In this document: positions 35,589 to 44,396 of the stretch, one piece after another
Layout of the letters: each line of letters opens with the position of its first letter
Numbering within the stretch: position 1 is the first letter of the stretch
DNA from: Prorocentrum cordatum
Taxonomy: Eukaryota; Sar; Dinophyceae; Prorocentrales; Prorocentraceae
Direction: 5' to 3'
DNA: 64,000 bases
Assembly: GCA_963575745.1 (NCBI GenBank)
Contig: CAUYUJ010015034.1
Coordinates: 52,072 to 116,071 of the forward strand
Made by a program: the position numbers and the translations under genes
The notes under the pieces: generated by a model
Seen by the model: the letters and a program-made list of their open reading frames with translations, nothing else
Told to the model about the DNA's origin: nothing
Databases searched by the model: none

Positions 35589-36050
35589 TCACAACCCACT
35601 GAAGCGAGCCAGGCGCCTTGACTGGATCGCGCGGGCGCTCTCGATCATTTGCGCAGCTGCTGCTCGGGCGAATGCCGCCAGGTAGGCGGCGGCCAGTGCA
35701 GCGTAGTGCGCGCCGCCAGGGGCGCGGCCTGTGAGGACAAGATGGGGGCGATTCGCCCTAGAACAAATTCGTCCGGCAGGGCAGCAGCGCTCGCGCAGAT
35801 GGAAACCGGAGCCGCCCCACCAGGCTGCAATCTTGCAATCTTGGCGGGCTTCTTCCAAGGGGTGCCGTATTGGCACATGAGAAGGATGGAAGAAGCGAAG
35901 GAGGAGAGGCGAGGCAAATCCTTGAATCTCGGCGCCCCCCAAAACAATGACGTCTGGGGATTCTCCAGGAAGACAGGGATTTCGAGAGAAACGCACGCAT
36001 AAATTATACGGCGCGAGAAATAAAAATACTTGTTTCCTATGTCAAGCCTG
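35589..36050 (-). pseudogene. DIRS-like element: methyltransferase-like C-terminal domain
   Basis: After the recombinase, the minus strand reads LDIGNKYFYFSRRIIYACVS, LEIPVFLENPQTSLFWGAPR and CQYGTPWKKPAKIARLQPGG, and in the next frame RANRPHLVLTGRAPGGAHYA, ending at a stop just before 35589. The FLENPQTSLFW block is the motif-VI-like signature I know from dinoflagellate DIRS elements, where it belongs to a DNA-methyltransferase-like domain. The catalytic-loop part upstream appears deleted. One frame change near 35800. Confidence 0.6.
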
Positions 36051-36659
36051 GCCGCCCCAGGAGGGCCGAGGTCGGGCAGGCCCGCGGGGGCAGAGGTTGA
36101 ACGTAAAGGGCGCCGGAGCGCGCGAGTCCTCCACGAGGCGCCCGACCGTGCACGCGTCGCCCTGGCCCGGGCCATCTCGGCCAGGAGCTTGGTCTCCTTC
36201 GCGTGCCTCTTCGTGGGGCTGGCGGCCTGCCAACGCCCCCGCCGCTGGGTCTCGGCCGGGGCGCGGCGGCGCGCGAGGATGTCCTCTGACGCGCCGCCGT
36301 GGCGGAGGCTGTAGAGGTGGGGCGCCGGCGCCTGCAGCCCCAGCTGGGTTGAGGCCGCGGCGAAGCGCCTGCTCAGCTGGGGAGCGCCGAAGGCCCGCAG
36401 AGGGGCATCGCCCGGCACCGTCGACTTCCAACGCTGCCAGCGGCTGCTCCAACAAGGGATCCATGTCGATGACCACCGACTCTTCGAAGAGGTTCATCTT
36501 CCCTGGCGTCTGCGACTGCAGATCGTGGAGCAGGAGCCCCCACGACGCGCGCTGCGGGCCCGCCGCGGGGGAGGGCGCCACCAGGCTGCGGCCCTTGAGG
36601 CGAAAGCACTCCACTGGCCTCAGGTAGCAGCAGAAGGCCAAGGCAACCCACAGGGCCAA
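36042..36659 (-). pseudogene. DIRS-like tyrosine recombinase, catalytic Tyr replaced by His
   Basis: The domain starts MALWVALAFCCYLRPVECFR (first catalytic Arg region). It continues through LLHDLQSQTPGKMNLFEESV, shifts frame near 36418, and reads APHLYSLRHGGASEDILARR (the H-x-x-R box, about 36293-36322). The expected KRY motif reads KRHAKETKLL, with a CAC codon at plus-strand 36203-36205. Loss of the nucleophile would abolish strand transfer. The start of the domain is fused directly to the RT N-terminal fragment at about 36660-36690, so the RT, RNase H and recombinase N-terminus are missing. Confidence 0.7.
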
Positions 36660-37386
36660 AAGACGCCCATAGCTCCTTTCTGGCCCCGGGCAGGCTGGAA
36701 CGACAACATGCCCCTGGAGTGGGCCTGGAAAAGAAACTTCGCATACTCGAAAGGGTTGGGCGAGAGGGAAGGGTCAACATAGGCTCGCCTCGGGCAGGCC
36801 TCCGCGCGCAGGGCCGCAGCCTCAGCCGGCGGTCTGAGCAGGCCCCCTCGCCAATCCTTAAACGCAGACGCATCGGCGGGCGACAGCAGGTCTAGGACAG
36901 GCACTGGCTTACAGTCGCGAGACGGCCACGAGATGCGCTCGAAGGAATGAGGAACCACGGGGCCACTGTCGGAGGCGTAGATAGTGGTCCCGGACAGGAG
37001 CTCGCTGAGGGCCCCCCGTTCAAAATCGGGGCCCCCCGGGGGGCGATCAAGTCCCTGGCAAGACTCCACGATGTGGCTCTGAACGCGCTGCTGGCGGGCA
37101 TTCGGCGCAGAGGGCGGCGTACAAGCACCGTGGAGATCATTCAAAACTGCGACTCCGTCGGCGGCCCAGGCATCAGCGTGCGCCAGGCAGCGCCGGCGCC
37201 TCAGCGCTCGGCGGCTGGGCCTGGCCACCCCGACAACACTTTGCTGAGTCTGGGGGAAAGGCAAAGGAAAAAGGTCCCGCTGCACCCGCCGCTGAGGATG
37301 GAGGCCAGGAGGGCGGCAGGGCAGCTGGGACGGGCCCTCGATGGGAGGAGCGGAGAGGGGCCTGAAGCTCTCCGCCCCCGAAGCAC
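36660..37386 (-). pseudogene. DIRS-like pol fragment: region before the RT core
   Basis: The minus frame starting near 37386 contains AWAADGVAVLNDLHGACTPP, SFERISWPSRDCKPVPVLDL and NPFEYAKFLFQAHSRGMLSF. It stops making sense after KGAMGVF, exactly where the RT palm should begin. It overlaps the end of the gag-like gene by four bases, as is usual for the second ORF of these elements. Confidence 0.6.
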
Positions 37387-39015
37387 TCATCTCTTCTTGG
37401 GCCCTGGCTTAGGATGGGGGCCCTCCGCGCCTCCCGATCCTGAAGCCAGAGCCCTCTCTTCTCGAGCCTTGCGGCGCTCTTTGGCGATAGCCGATTCACG
37501 AGCTAGCTCAGCAGAAACCCAGCTCTGGAGATCGGGGCATATGCAAAGGTTGCCGCGCACCTTGCCTGACCCCATGAACACATGGCGATCGACGCCAGCC
37601 TGGTCTGGATTGGCGACGCGCTCTCTGTAACGTTCCTCCTGCACTTGGAGGTCTCGGCAAATCACTTCCATGCTAGCGTGATTCGGTACGTTCAGTTGGT
37701 CATGCACCGCGGCGTGCTGTAGAGCTCGGCAACACTTCTCGTGTTCGTCCACCCCCAGGTCTGAATCAATCAGGCCCGCCTCCTGACGCCAGCGGACATG
37801 ACGGCCCATGGGGGTGGGCGCGTTCTGGGAAATAAAACGGCAGCACCAAAGAGCTGTGCGTGGGCCCGAGACAGGCCGATCGGGCCACGGGTCTTCTCGC
37901 ATTCTCAGCACAACCTCTCTGAAATCCAGATAGCGGGCCCCCAGCTGATCGTAGACGACATCCAGGACACGGGCGTCCCTCAGGGGAGCCAGCGGGACGA
38001 CCAAGGGCGGAGCGCCCGCAGCGAGGGCCCCGGGGGCCGCCGGGGCCCCTCCCGCGGGGACGGCCCCGACAGGGGCCGGCGCGCCCAGGGGGGGCCCCAG
38101 CAGGGACCCAGGCGCCGCCAGCGGCGCAGGCCCCCCAGGGGCCGGGACAGGTCCTGGAGCCAAGGCAGCAGCGAGGCCCGCCAGACCGCCTGGAGCAAGA
38201 GCGCCTCCTGCCCGTGCTGGAGCGGGGGGGCCAACGCCTCCCCCTGGCACAGCTGGGGCGACTCCTGGTGCCAGCACGCCTGGGGGATTCGCCGCCGCAG
38301 GACCAGCTGGGGCTCCAGCTGCCCTACCCACGTTCACCGCGAAGACAGGTGAGGGCACGACGTTCAGCCTGGAGGCAGCGGCCGCCCTGTCTGCAACGAG
38401 CTGGTGCAAGAGCGGCAGCGCGCGGAAGCCGTAGACCCTCTGGCCGCCGATGGCGGGGGACCCCCCTCCAGAGACGCCGTTGGCCAGCGGCGTCAAGGCG
38501 TCGACGTCCCCGCCCGGCAGCAGGTCCTCCTCATAGCAGTCCCCGTCCGGCGTGACCCCAGTGAACGAGTGGTTCGGCAGGAGCAGCAGAACCAGGCGCT
38601 CATGCCACAGCGGGGCCCCACGGGCCTGGTACCTGACAGCGATGAGGTCGCCCTCGGTGACGACAGCGTTCGAGAGGACATGGCCACCGTCAGCAGCTCC
38701 GAGGGCCGCGAGGGCCGCCATCAGGCACGGCCAGCGCCAGCCGCAGCCGCCGCCGCCGCGACGCGCCTCACGCGCACGGCTGCCGCCTGGGCGCGGGCCT
38801 CTTGCTCGAAGTCCGCCTCGGAGGCCGGGGGCGGGAGGTACGGCGGCCCCACCAGCGCCAGCGGCTCGGCGAGCGGGGGCTTGGGCGCGCCGCCTGCGCC
38901 CGGGGCCTCCCCCGCGCTCTCGCTCGGAGCCCGTCGTGGGCACCGAACTGCCGGCAACAGCCGGCCCGCGAGGAATCCTGCGGCGCCCCCGCCCGCGACC
39001 CCGGCGGCGAGGCAC
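37387..39015 (-). CDS. DIRS-like gag protein, 542 codons, intact frame
   Basis: This is the only long uninterrupted gene of the DIRS element. The first 100 residues are basic low-complexity sequence and may not be translated; the frame becomes protein-like at ALGAADGGHVLSNAVVTEGD. Next come GAPLWHERLVLLLLPNHSFT, an acidic DGDCYEEDLLPGGDVDALTP, a long Gly/Ala/Pro linker (residues about 215-340), and the conserved C-terminal domain. That domain has RYLDFREVVLRMREDPWPDR, SGPRTALWCCRFISQNAPTP, RHVRWRQEAGLIDSDLGVDE and LNVPNHASMEVICRDLQVQE. The end, KERRKAREERALASGSGG to PKPGPKKR, is typical. I recognise this as the gag-like protein of dinoflagellate DIRS-type retroelements. Confidence 0.7.
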   Translation of the reverse strand: MPRRRGRGRGRRRIPRGPAVAGSSVPTTGSERERGGGPGRRRRAQAPARRAAGAGGAAVPPAPGLRGGLRARGPRPGGSRAREARRGGGGCGWRWPCLMAALAALGAADGGHVLSNAVVTEGDLIAVRYQARGAPLWHERLVLLLLPNHSFTGVTPDGDCYEEDLLPGGDVDALTPLANGVSGGGSPAIGGQRVYGFRALPLLHQLVADRAAAASRLNVVPSPVFAVNVGRAAGAPAGPAAANPPGVLAPGVAPAVPGGGVGPPAPARAGGALAPGGLAGLAAALAPGPVPAPGGPAPLAAPGSLLGPPLGAPAPVGAVPAGGAPAAPGALAAGAPPLVVPLAPLRDARVLDVVYDQLGARYLDFREVVLRMREDPWPDRPVSGPRTALWCCRFISQNAPTPMGRHVRWRQEAGLIDSDLGVDEHEKCCRALQHAAVHDQLNVPNHASMEVICRDLQVQEERYRERVANPDQAGVDRHVFMGSGKVRGNLCICPDLQSWVSAELARESAIAKERRKAREERALASGSGGAEGPHPKPGPKKR

Positions 39016-39293
39016 CCCGCCGCCAGCGCCGCGCCGGTGAGCACGGCCTGCGTCGCCGACGGCACCGGCGGGCAGCTGCAGTTCCCGCAGGCGAGAGCTG
39101 GGCAGCCTGGGATCTCTGGGCAGACCAGCTCTGGACAGGGAGGGGATGCAGGGCAGACTGCAGCGAGCTGGGCGGTGCAGTAGTGGAGCCCAACGACAAT
39201 GGAATCCCTCAGCCCCTCATACCAGATGCCGTGCACCTGGCGAGATGAGAACTTGAGCCGACACAAGTGCGGCCCCTCAATGCTGCTACACAT
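38721..39293 (-). CDS. DIRS-like element, upstream ORF with one hydrophobic segment
   Basis: Frame of 190 codons overlapping the start of the gag-like frame. Cys-rich part (AVCPASPPCPELVCPEIPGC, PALACGNCSCPP) followed by a hydrophobic Ala/Gly segment (AVLTGAALAAGCLAAGVAGG, AAGFLAGRLL) that could cross a membrane. It may be the true N-terminal part of the gag-like protein in a shifted frame. The start codon sits in the 64-base block shared with 35339. Confidence 0.4.
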   Translation of the reverse strand: MCSSIEGPHLCRLKFSSRQVHGIWYEGLRDSIVVGLHYCTAQLAAVCPASPPCPELVCPEIPGCPALACGNCSCPPVPSATQAVLTGAALAAGCLAAGVAGGGAAGFLAGRLLPAVRCPRRAPSESAGEAPGAGGAPKPPLAEPLALVGPPYLPPPASEADFEQEARAQAAAVRVRRVAAAAAAAGAGRA

Positions 39294-39313
39294 GCTTCCC
39301 TATGTAAAATGAT
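39250..39313 (+). repeat. 64-base direct repeat flanking the DIRS-like element
   Basis: It matches 35339-35402 (ACTTGAGCCGACACAAGTGC, to GCTTCCCTATG) with two or three differences. It could be a terminal repeat of the DIRS element or flanking DNA duplicated on insertion. Confidence 0.8.
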
Positions 39314-39335
39314 CCATAGCGATGCACCGAGGGCT

Positions 39336-41375
39336 TCGTAAGCAAGTGGGAGAGAGAAGTACCAAGCATTTGCCTACAAGATAAGGCTGCGAAGATCGCG
39401 TTCTGCATGCTCAAATCGGTTGCTGAAAGCGTGCCGCTTCTACCGGCCACGCCGTACAGACCATGGGTATCTTCACGGACGCTTCACTTGATAGGCCAGA
39501 GGAACAAACTTAGAGACATGGGTGTTCAAGCTGATGTGAAGGCGCTGAACAAACAAATTCAAGTTTCCGCGCGTGCGGATAAGAGGAACTGGTTGGAGGA
39601 CGCGGTCCAAGAAAGAGGTTGGAAAGCGATACGCTCTCTAAGGACACAGCCGCCGTTACGACAAGGACGTCTGCGAGACAAATATGGCGTTTTGGTGGAT
39701 TCCGAACAGAGAACAGAAACAATGGCAGACGATTTGGAAGATATACAATGGAAACTACACGACGGCCCCGAGGCTCTACCTGAAGTGGAACTCAATGCGG
39801 CCCCTCTCCAAATGAGTGCTGGAAGTATTACGATCGAATAGGTACGGCGAGCAGTCAAAGCGTTAAAAGCGCAAAAAGCAGCAGGGCACGATGAGGTACC
39901 ACCAGATGTATGGCAAATGCTGTGGTCCAATGACACGGCTTTGGAAATACTACGGGAACTCTGTGATGGATGTTGGCAACAAAAGGCAATACCAGAAGAA
40001 TGGCGAGAGGCATCCATTGTCACCATCTTCAGAAACGGGGGACGCATCACAACCGAGCAACTACAGGCCAATTTCACTATGAGCCGTAGGTTACAAAGTA
40101 CTATCTTACAGAGGCTCAAAGCTGGTGGCGTGGAGCAGAGTTGACGAGAATAACAATATAGTTTCAGACCGGCCCGCGGCACCGCTGACGCACTGTTTTT
40201 GGCACGGCGCCTTATTAATGCAGCTTTGGGAGATAAGTATGGAAAGCTTCTCTTCTTACTTGTAGGTCGGGCCAAAGCATTCAACCGCATCAAGCCGGAT
40301 GGACTACTCCACGCTTTGCGACAATTTGGCATACATCCAGATATGCTCAGCATGATCCATGGAATTTGCATGGCACGTAAGTTCATCGTGAAAGGAGGGG
40401 AAGGGAAGTCGTCCCAGCGATGTCAGAATGCAGGGATCGCACAAGGGTGTCCTTTGTCGCCGTACTTGTCATCGTAATGTCCATTCTTCTGCAAGCTGTG
40501 GACGCCGAGCTACACAAGAACAGCCCCACGAGAGTCAACAAAGCGTACGTCATAACGGAGGACACACTCTATTCCGACGACACGTTGTTAATAGCAGAGA
40601 ACCCAGACGCTCTTCAAACCCACTTGTACGTTATTGCGCACATTGGAAAATCATTCGGTCTGGAATTGGATGTTGGCAAGACGGTGCTCTTGAAAGTTTG
40701 ATGTGATGCGACTATATTTGGGCCCGGGGGCGAACCTATTCAATGCCAAGACCACGCTATCTATTTGGGTGGCTTTCTTAGTACCGATGGGAACCCAAAA
40801 ACAGAGCTTGCGCGGCGCCTTGGCAAGGCGAAATGCGCATTTCAAAAGCTACGTGTTGTGTGGAACCATGCAAACATGTGCCGCCGTCGAAAAACGATGG
40901 TATTGGACACGTGCATATTTTCGAAGATACTTCATGGGCTAGAATATTGCATGTACTCGCCGCTGATAGGGACAGGCTCAATGGTTTCCAAGCACGGTGC
41001 CTCTGTAAGATCTACAAAATCCCCCCGGCCTTCTTGTCGAGGGTGAGCAATGAAGAAGTAAGGGCCACGAGTGGAATGGCGCGGCTGTCTTCAACATTGT
41101 TGCAGCGGCAGTTGGTTTACTATGGGAAATTGGCTCGTGATCGGCCCGGCGCACTTCCCAGGCAAATGGTCGTTGAAGAAGGGCAAGCATGCAGGTTCTT
41201 GCCAAGAAGATGGAACGTATCACGGAAGCAATGACGCCCCCGCCTGCAGTGGACGCGTTACATGCACGCGTGTGCTCTGAACCTAGCAGGAGATTGTCCA
41301 GATAGCCTGCAGAGCCTACTGCGAGGCCCTCCCGCATCTTGGGAAGCTGCAGTTGCACGGTATTGTAAATCTGTG
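39336..41375 (+). pseudogene. LINE 2 ORF2, reverse transcriptase and C-terminus
   Basis: The sequence continues the endonuclease part: RPWVSSRTLHLIGQRNKLRD, ADKRNWLEDAVQERGWKAIR, then a TAG at 39839-39841. VKALKAQKAAGHDEVPPDVW and IPEEWREASIVTIF (RT fingers) follow, then FRPARGTADALFLARRLINA. The first catalytic motif is degenerate: LLVGRAKAFNRIKPDG, where relatives have an Asp-containing LDWAKAFDR. The second reads LYSDDTLLIAENP in place of YADD. After that come YLGGFLSTDGNPKTELARRL, LNGFQARCLCKIYKIPPAFL and PASWEAAVARYCKSV with a stop at about 41375. Frame changes near 40040, 40150, 40480, 40700, 40990 and 41230. Same family and strand as the ORF1 and endonuclease remnants at 30459-35276. 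Confidence 0.8.
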
Positions 41376-42054
41376 TAGTTAGTGTGTTTCTCCCCTTGTC
41401 TTTGTCCTCCTTTTCCCTCCCTCCTCTCCCTCCTGCCCCCCTTCTTGCAGAATATCGCTCTGATGTATTGCCTACCGCCGCCCACCACTGCTCAATTCAG
41501 TGACCGTGTTCCGGCGCGCATGCACTTAGCTAGCATATTTTCATATTTTTCGTGGCCTCCTATCTAGTACGATTGTCTGCCGGTGCGCCGTCTAGGCGCG
41601 GCTTCTTCCAGTCCAGTCCAAGACCGCCCAAGAGGCCCCCAAGACCGCCGCTCCAAGACGGCCCAAAAGGCATCCAAGAGGGCCCCAAGACGGCCCACGA
41701 GGGCCCCAAGACGGCCCAAGAGGCGCCGAAGAGGGCCCAAGAGGGCGGCGATGGCGACAACATAGCCGCAAGACCGCCGCACTGGCCCAGACGACGGGCG
41801 GCGACGAGGCGGCGACGAGGTGGCGACGGCGGCCACGTAGCCGCCAGACCGAAAACACGGCCCAGACGACGGGCGGCGACGAGGCGGCGACAGGGCGGCG
41901 ACGGCGGTCACATGGCAGCCAGAACGACGACATTGCCCAGTTCCTTAGAATTCAAGTGCGAACCCCTGAGTGCAAGCACTGTGGGTAATATACGTATACA
42001 AATATATAAACAGGCAGAGAAAGAGAGACAGAGAGAGAGAGAGAGAACGGACAT
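41376..42054. other. LINE 3' flank, short CCAAGACGG array, GGCGGCGAC repeat
   Basis: 41376-41580 is probably the LINE 3' region (CT-rich). 41620-41745 is a bare array of CCAAGACGGCCCAAGAGG units without head or tail. 41775-41910 holds an 81-base duplication (GGCCCAGACGACGGGCGGCG at 41786 and 41862). 42017-42046 is (GA)n. Confidence 0.7.
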
Positions 42055-42912
42055 CCGCCACCGTGCCTCTGGGCACGAAATGAGCGTGTCCTCAAGACCT
42101 TTGCCCAATCCCCTGAACCTCAGTCCGCACTCCTCTGAGGAATAAGGAGACCAGAGCCCCAATTCACAGATCTCCCGGGGCTCGGCGCGGTTCCCTTGGG
42201 CCTTGGCGCATCTGGTCGCATGCCTTTTCCTGGCCTAAGAGCGCCCCGAGACGGGCCAAGAGGGCACCGAGAGGCCGCCAAGACGGTCCAAGAGGGCCCC
42301 GAGTCGCCGAACCATCGCCACAGGACGCCCAGGATGGCCCCCAGACGGCCCAAGAGGCCTCCAAGACGCCCAAAGAGGCCTTCAAAACGTCTCCCAAGAG
42401 GGCCCCACGAGGCCAAAATCATTGATTGTCCTACGGTTTTTGAAAGATTTTGGCGTTCTCGACTTCTCAGCTCACCGACGCTCCCAGACGGCGCTGCAGG
42501 CCCCCCAAGACCACCCCAAGACGGACCAAGAGGCCTCCAAGAGGGCCCCAATATGGCCCTAGAGGGCCCCAAGACGGCCCAAGAGACGCCCAAGGTCCAA
42601 AAGGATCCCAAGACAGCCCCAAATGGGGCCCCAGAGAGGGAACACGAACCGAAAATCCAAGCCTTCTGCCGCAAGAGGCCCCTGGAGGTTGGAGGCCCCA
42701 AAAGGCGCCCAGGAGGCAGCCAGAGGCCCACAAGAGGCCCCCAAGAGGCCCCCAAAGAGGCCCCCAAAGAGGCCCCAAAGAGGCCCCAAGAAGGCCCGAA
42801 GAGGCCCCCAAGAGGCGTCCTAACTGCCTCAAAAAGGCTTCCGAGAAGCCTCCCAAGAGATCCCAACGAACGTCTAGTAGGCTTCATAACCACAACCCAA
42901 GCATGGTGGCGG
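42055..42912 (+). mobile_element. Array element family A, complete copy
   Basis: Head CCGCCACCGTGC with a GTGCC-TCTG-GGCAC hairpin, inverted partner GCATGGTGGCGG at 42901-42912, and a tail GATGGGCAGAAGGCCATTAG. The core is the CCAAGACGGCCCAAGAGGCC array with one spacer (GTTTTTGAAAGATTTTGGCG, near 42437). No protein gene. Confidence 0.8.
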
Positions 42913-42934
42913 GATGGGCAGAAGGCCATTAGAC

Positions 42935-44140
42935 CTGGGCCGGCACGGAAACGGAAAGAGCGCTTCAGAAACAGAAACCGAAATTACTCACACCACCGTT
43001 CGTACTGGGAGTCTTGGCGTTGAGAGCTTGTTACGTCACCCCTCGCTCTTGGGAACCTTGGTGTTCAGAGATGGTTGCGTTGCCGCCCGTTCCTGAGCCT
43101 TGGTTGGGCCTTGGTGTCAGGAACTTGTTACGTCACCGCTCTCTGCTGGGAGCCTGGGTCTTATCAGCTTGTTTACGTCACCGTTCGCTCTTGGGAGCCT
43201 TGGTGTGAAGAGCTTTTTGCGTTACCGATCGCTCTCTACTTGGCGTCTCTGGGCCTTCTTGTGAGTCATATTGGGGCCCTTGTCGGGCCCTTTTGGAGGC
43301 CTCTTGGGAACCTCTTGGGGGCCTCTTGGGGCTTCTTGGGGGGCTCTGGGGGCCTCCTGGGAGCTTCTTGGGGCGAAAGGCTAGACTCTTCGGTTCGTGG
43401 TCCCCCTCTTGGGGCCGTCTTGGGGCCCTCTTGGGCCGTCTTGGGCGCCTCTTGGGCCGTCTTGGCGCCCTCTTGGGCCGTTTCGGGGGCCTCTTGGGAG
43501 CCTCTTGGGCCGTCTTGGGGCGGTCTTGGGGGCCTCTTGGAGCGTCTTCAACGCAGTGAAAGCCGAAAAGCCTTGTATGCTAAAAATGTACCTTTTCCCA
43601 TAGGAAATCCAAGATTTTCGCCTCCCTGTGGCCTCTTGGGACGCCTCTTGGGGGCCTCTTGGGGCTTCTTGGGGGGCTCTGGGGGCCTCCTGGGAGCGTC
43701 TTGGGGCGAAAGGCTAGACCTTTCGGTTCGTGGTCCCCCTCTTGGGGCCGTCGTGGGGCCCTCTTGGGCCGTCTTGAGCGCCTCGTGGGCCGTCTTGGGG
43801 CCCTCTTGGGCCGCTTTGGGGGCCTCTTGGGAGCCTCTTGGGCCGTCTTGGGGCGGTCTTGGGGGCCTCTTGGGCCGTCGTCAACGCTGTGAAAACCGAC
43901 AAAGCGCATATGCTAAAAATATACGTGTTCCTCGGGAAAATCGATGATTTCGGCCTCTTGGGTCTTGGGACGCCCCTTGGGCGCCTCTTGGGGGCCTCTT
44001 GGGGGCCTCTTGGCCGTCTTGGGCTCTCTTGGAGCGCTCTTGGGCCGTCTTGGGGGGAACCCGAAAAACATGGAAAAACCTGAAGGAAAGCCCGAAAACG
44101 GCCATTAACACGCTGGTCCACACGCTTCGCCCCTCCCATG
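42935..44140 (-). mobile_element. Array element family C, interrupted by the copia element
   Basis: On the plus strand it starts CCTGGGCCGGCACGG and AACGGAAAGAGCGC, then six short phrases ending in TTGCGTT or TTACGTCACC. Two higher-order units of (CTTGGGGCCGTCTTGG)n follow, each closed by GTGAAAACCGACAAAGCGC- or GTGAAAGCCGAAAAGCC-type spacers (43553, 43890). The array is the reverse complement of that in families A and B. It is cut at 44140 by the copia insertion; the rest, with the right end, is at 56647-56718. Confidence 0.8.
44137..44140 (+). repeat. Target-site duplication CATG, left copy
   Basis: CATG precedes the left LTR and follows the right LTR (56647-56650). The uninterrupted paralogue near 59416 reads CTCCCCTGGAACC where the joined flanks would read CTCCCATGGAACC, which supports the 4-base duplication. 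Confidence 0.75.
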
Positions 44141-44396
44141 TGTGAAAGTTGTATTAGCAGGGATGTGAGATATAGAATGATACTTAGAATTATCTCTGCT
44201 GCTGCTCTCACTCGCTCATGCTTGCACTCTCTTGTTCACCGCGGCCGTTTTGGCTGTGGACCCGCCAGCTGTGGCGGGAGGGTGGACGCACTCAACGACT
44301 GTCTAGTTTGACATCGGTATAGTATCAGATCATACTCTATCTATTTCTTCTTGCATCAAGAGGTTGTGGGTGGAGAGATTTGGATCAATATTTACA
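44141..44396 (+). repeat. Copia 5' LTR
   Basis: Starts TGTGAAAGTTG and ends AATATTTACA, 256 bases. The sequence right after it, CTGGTAGCGGAGCTG, is a plausible primer-binding site resembling the initiator-Met-type TGGTATCAGAGC used by many copia elements. Confidence 0.85.
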
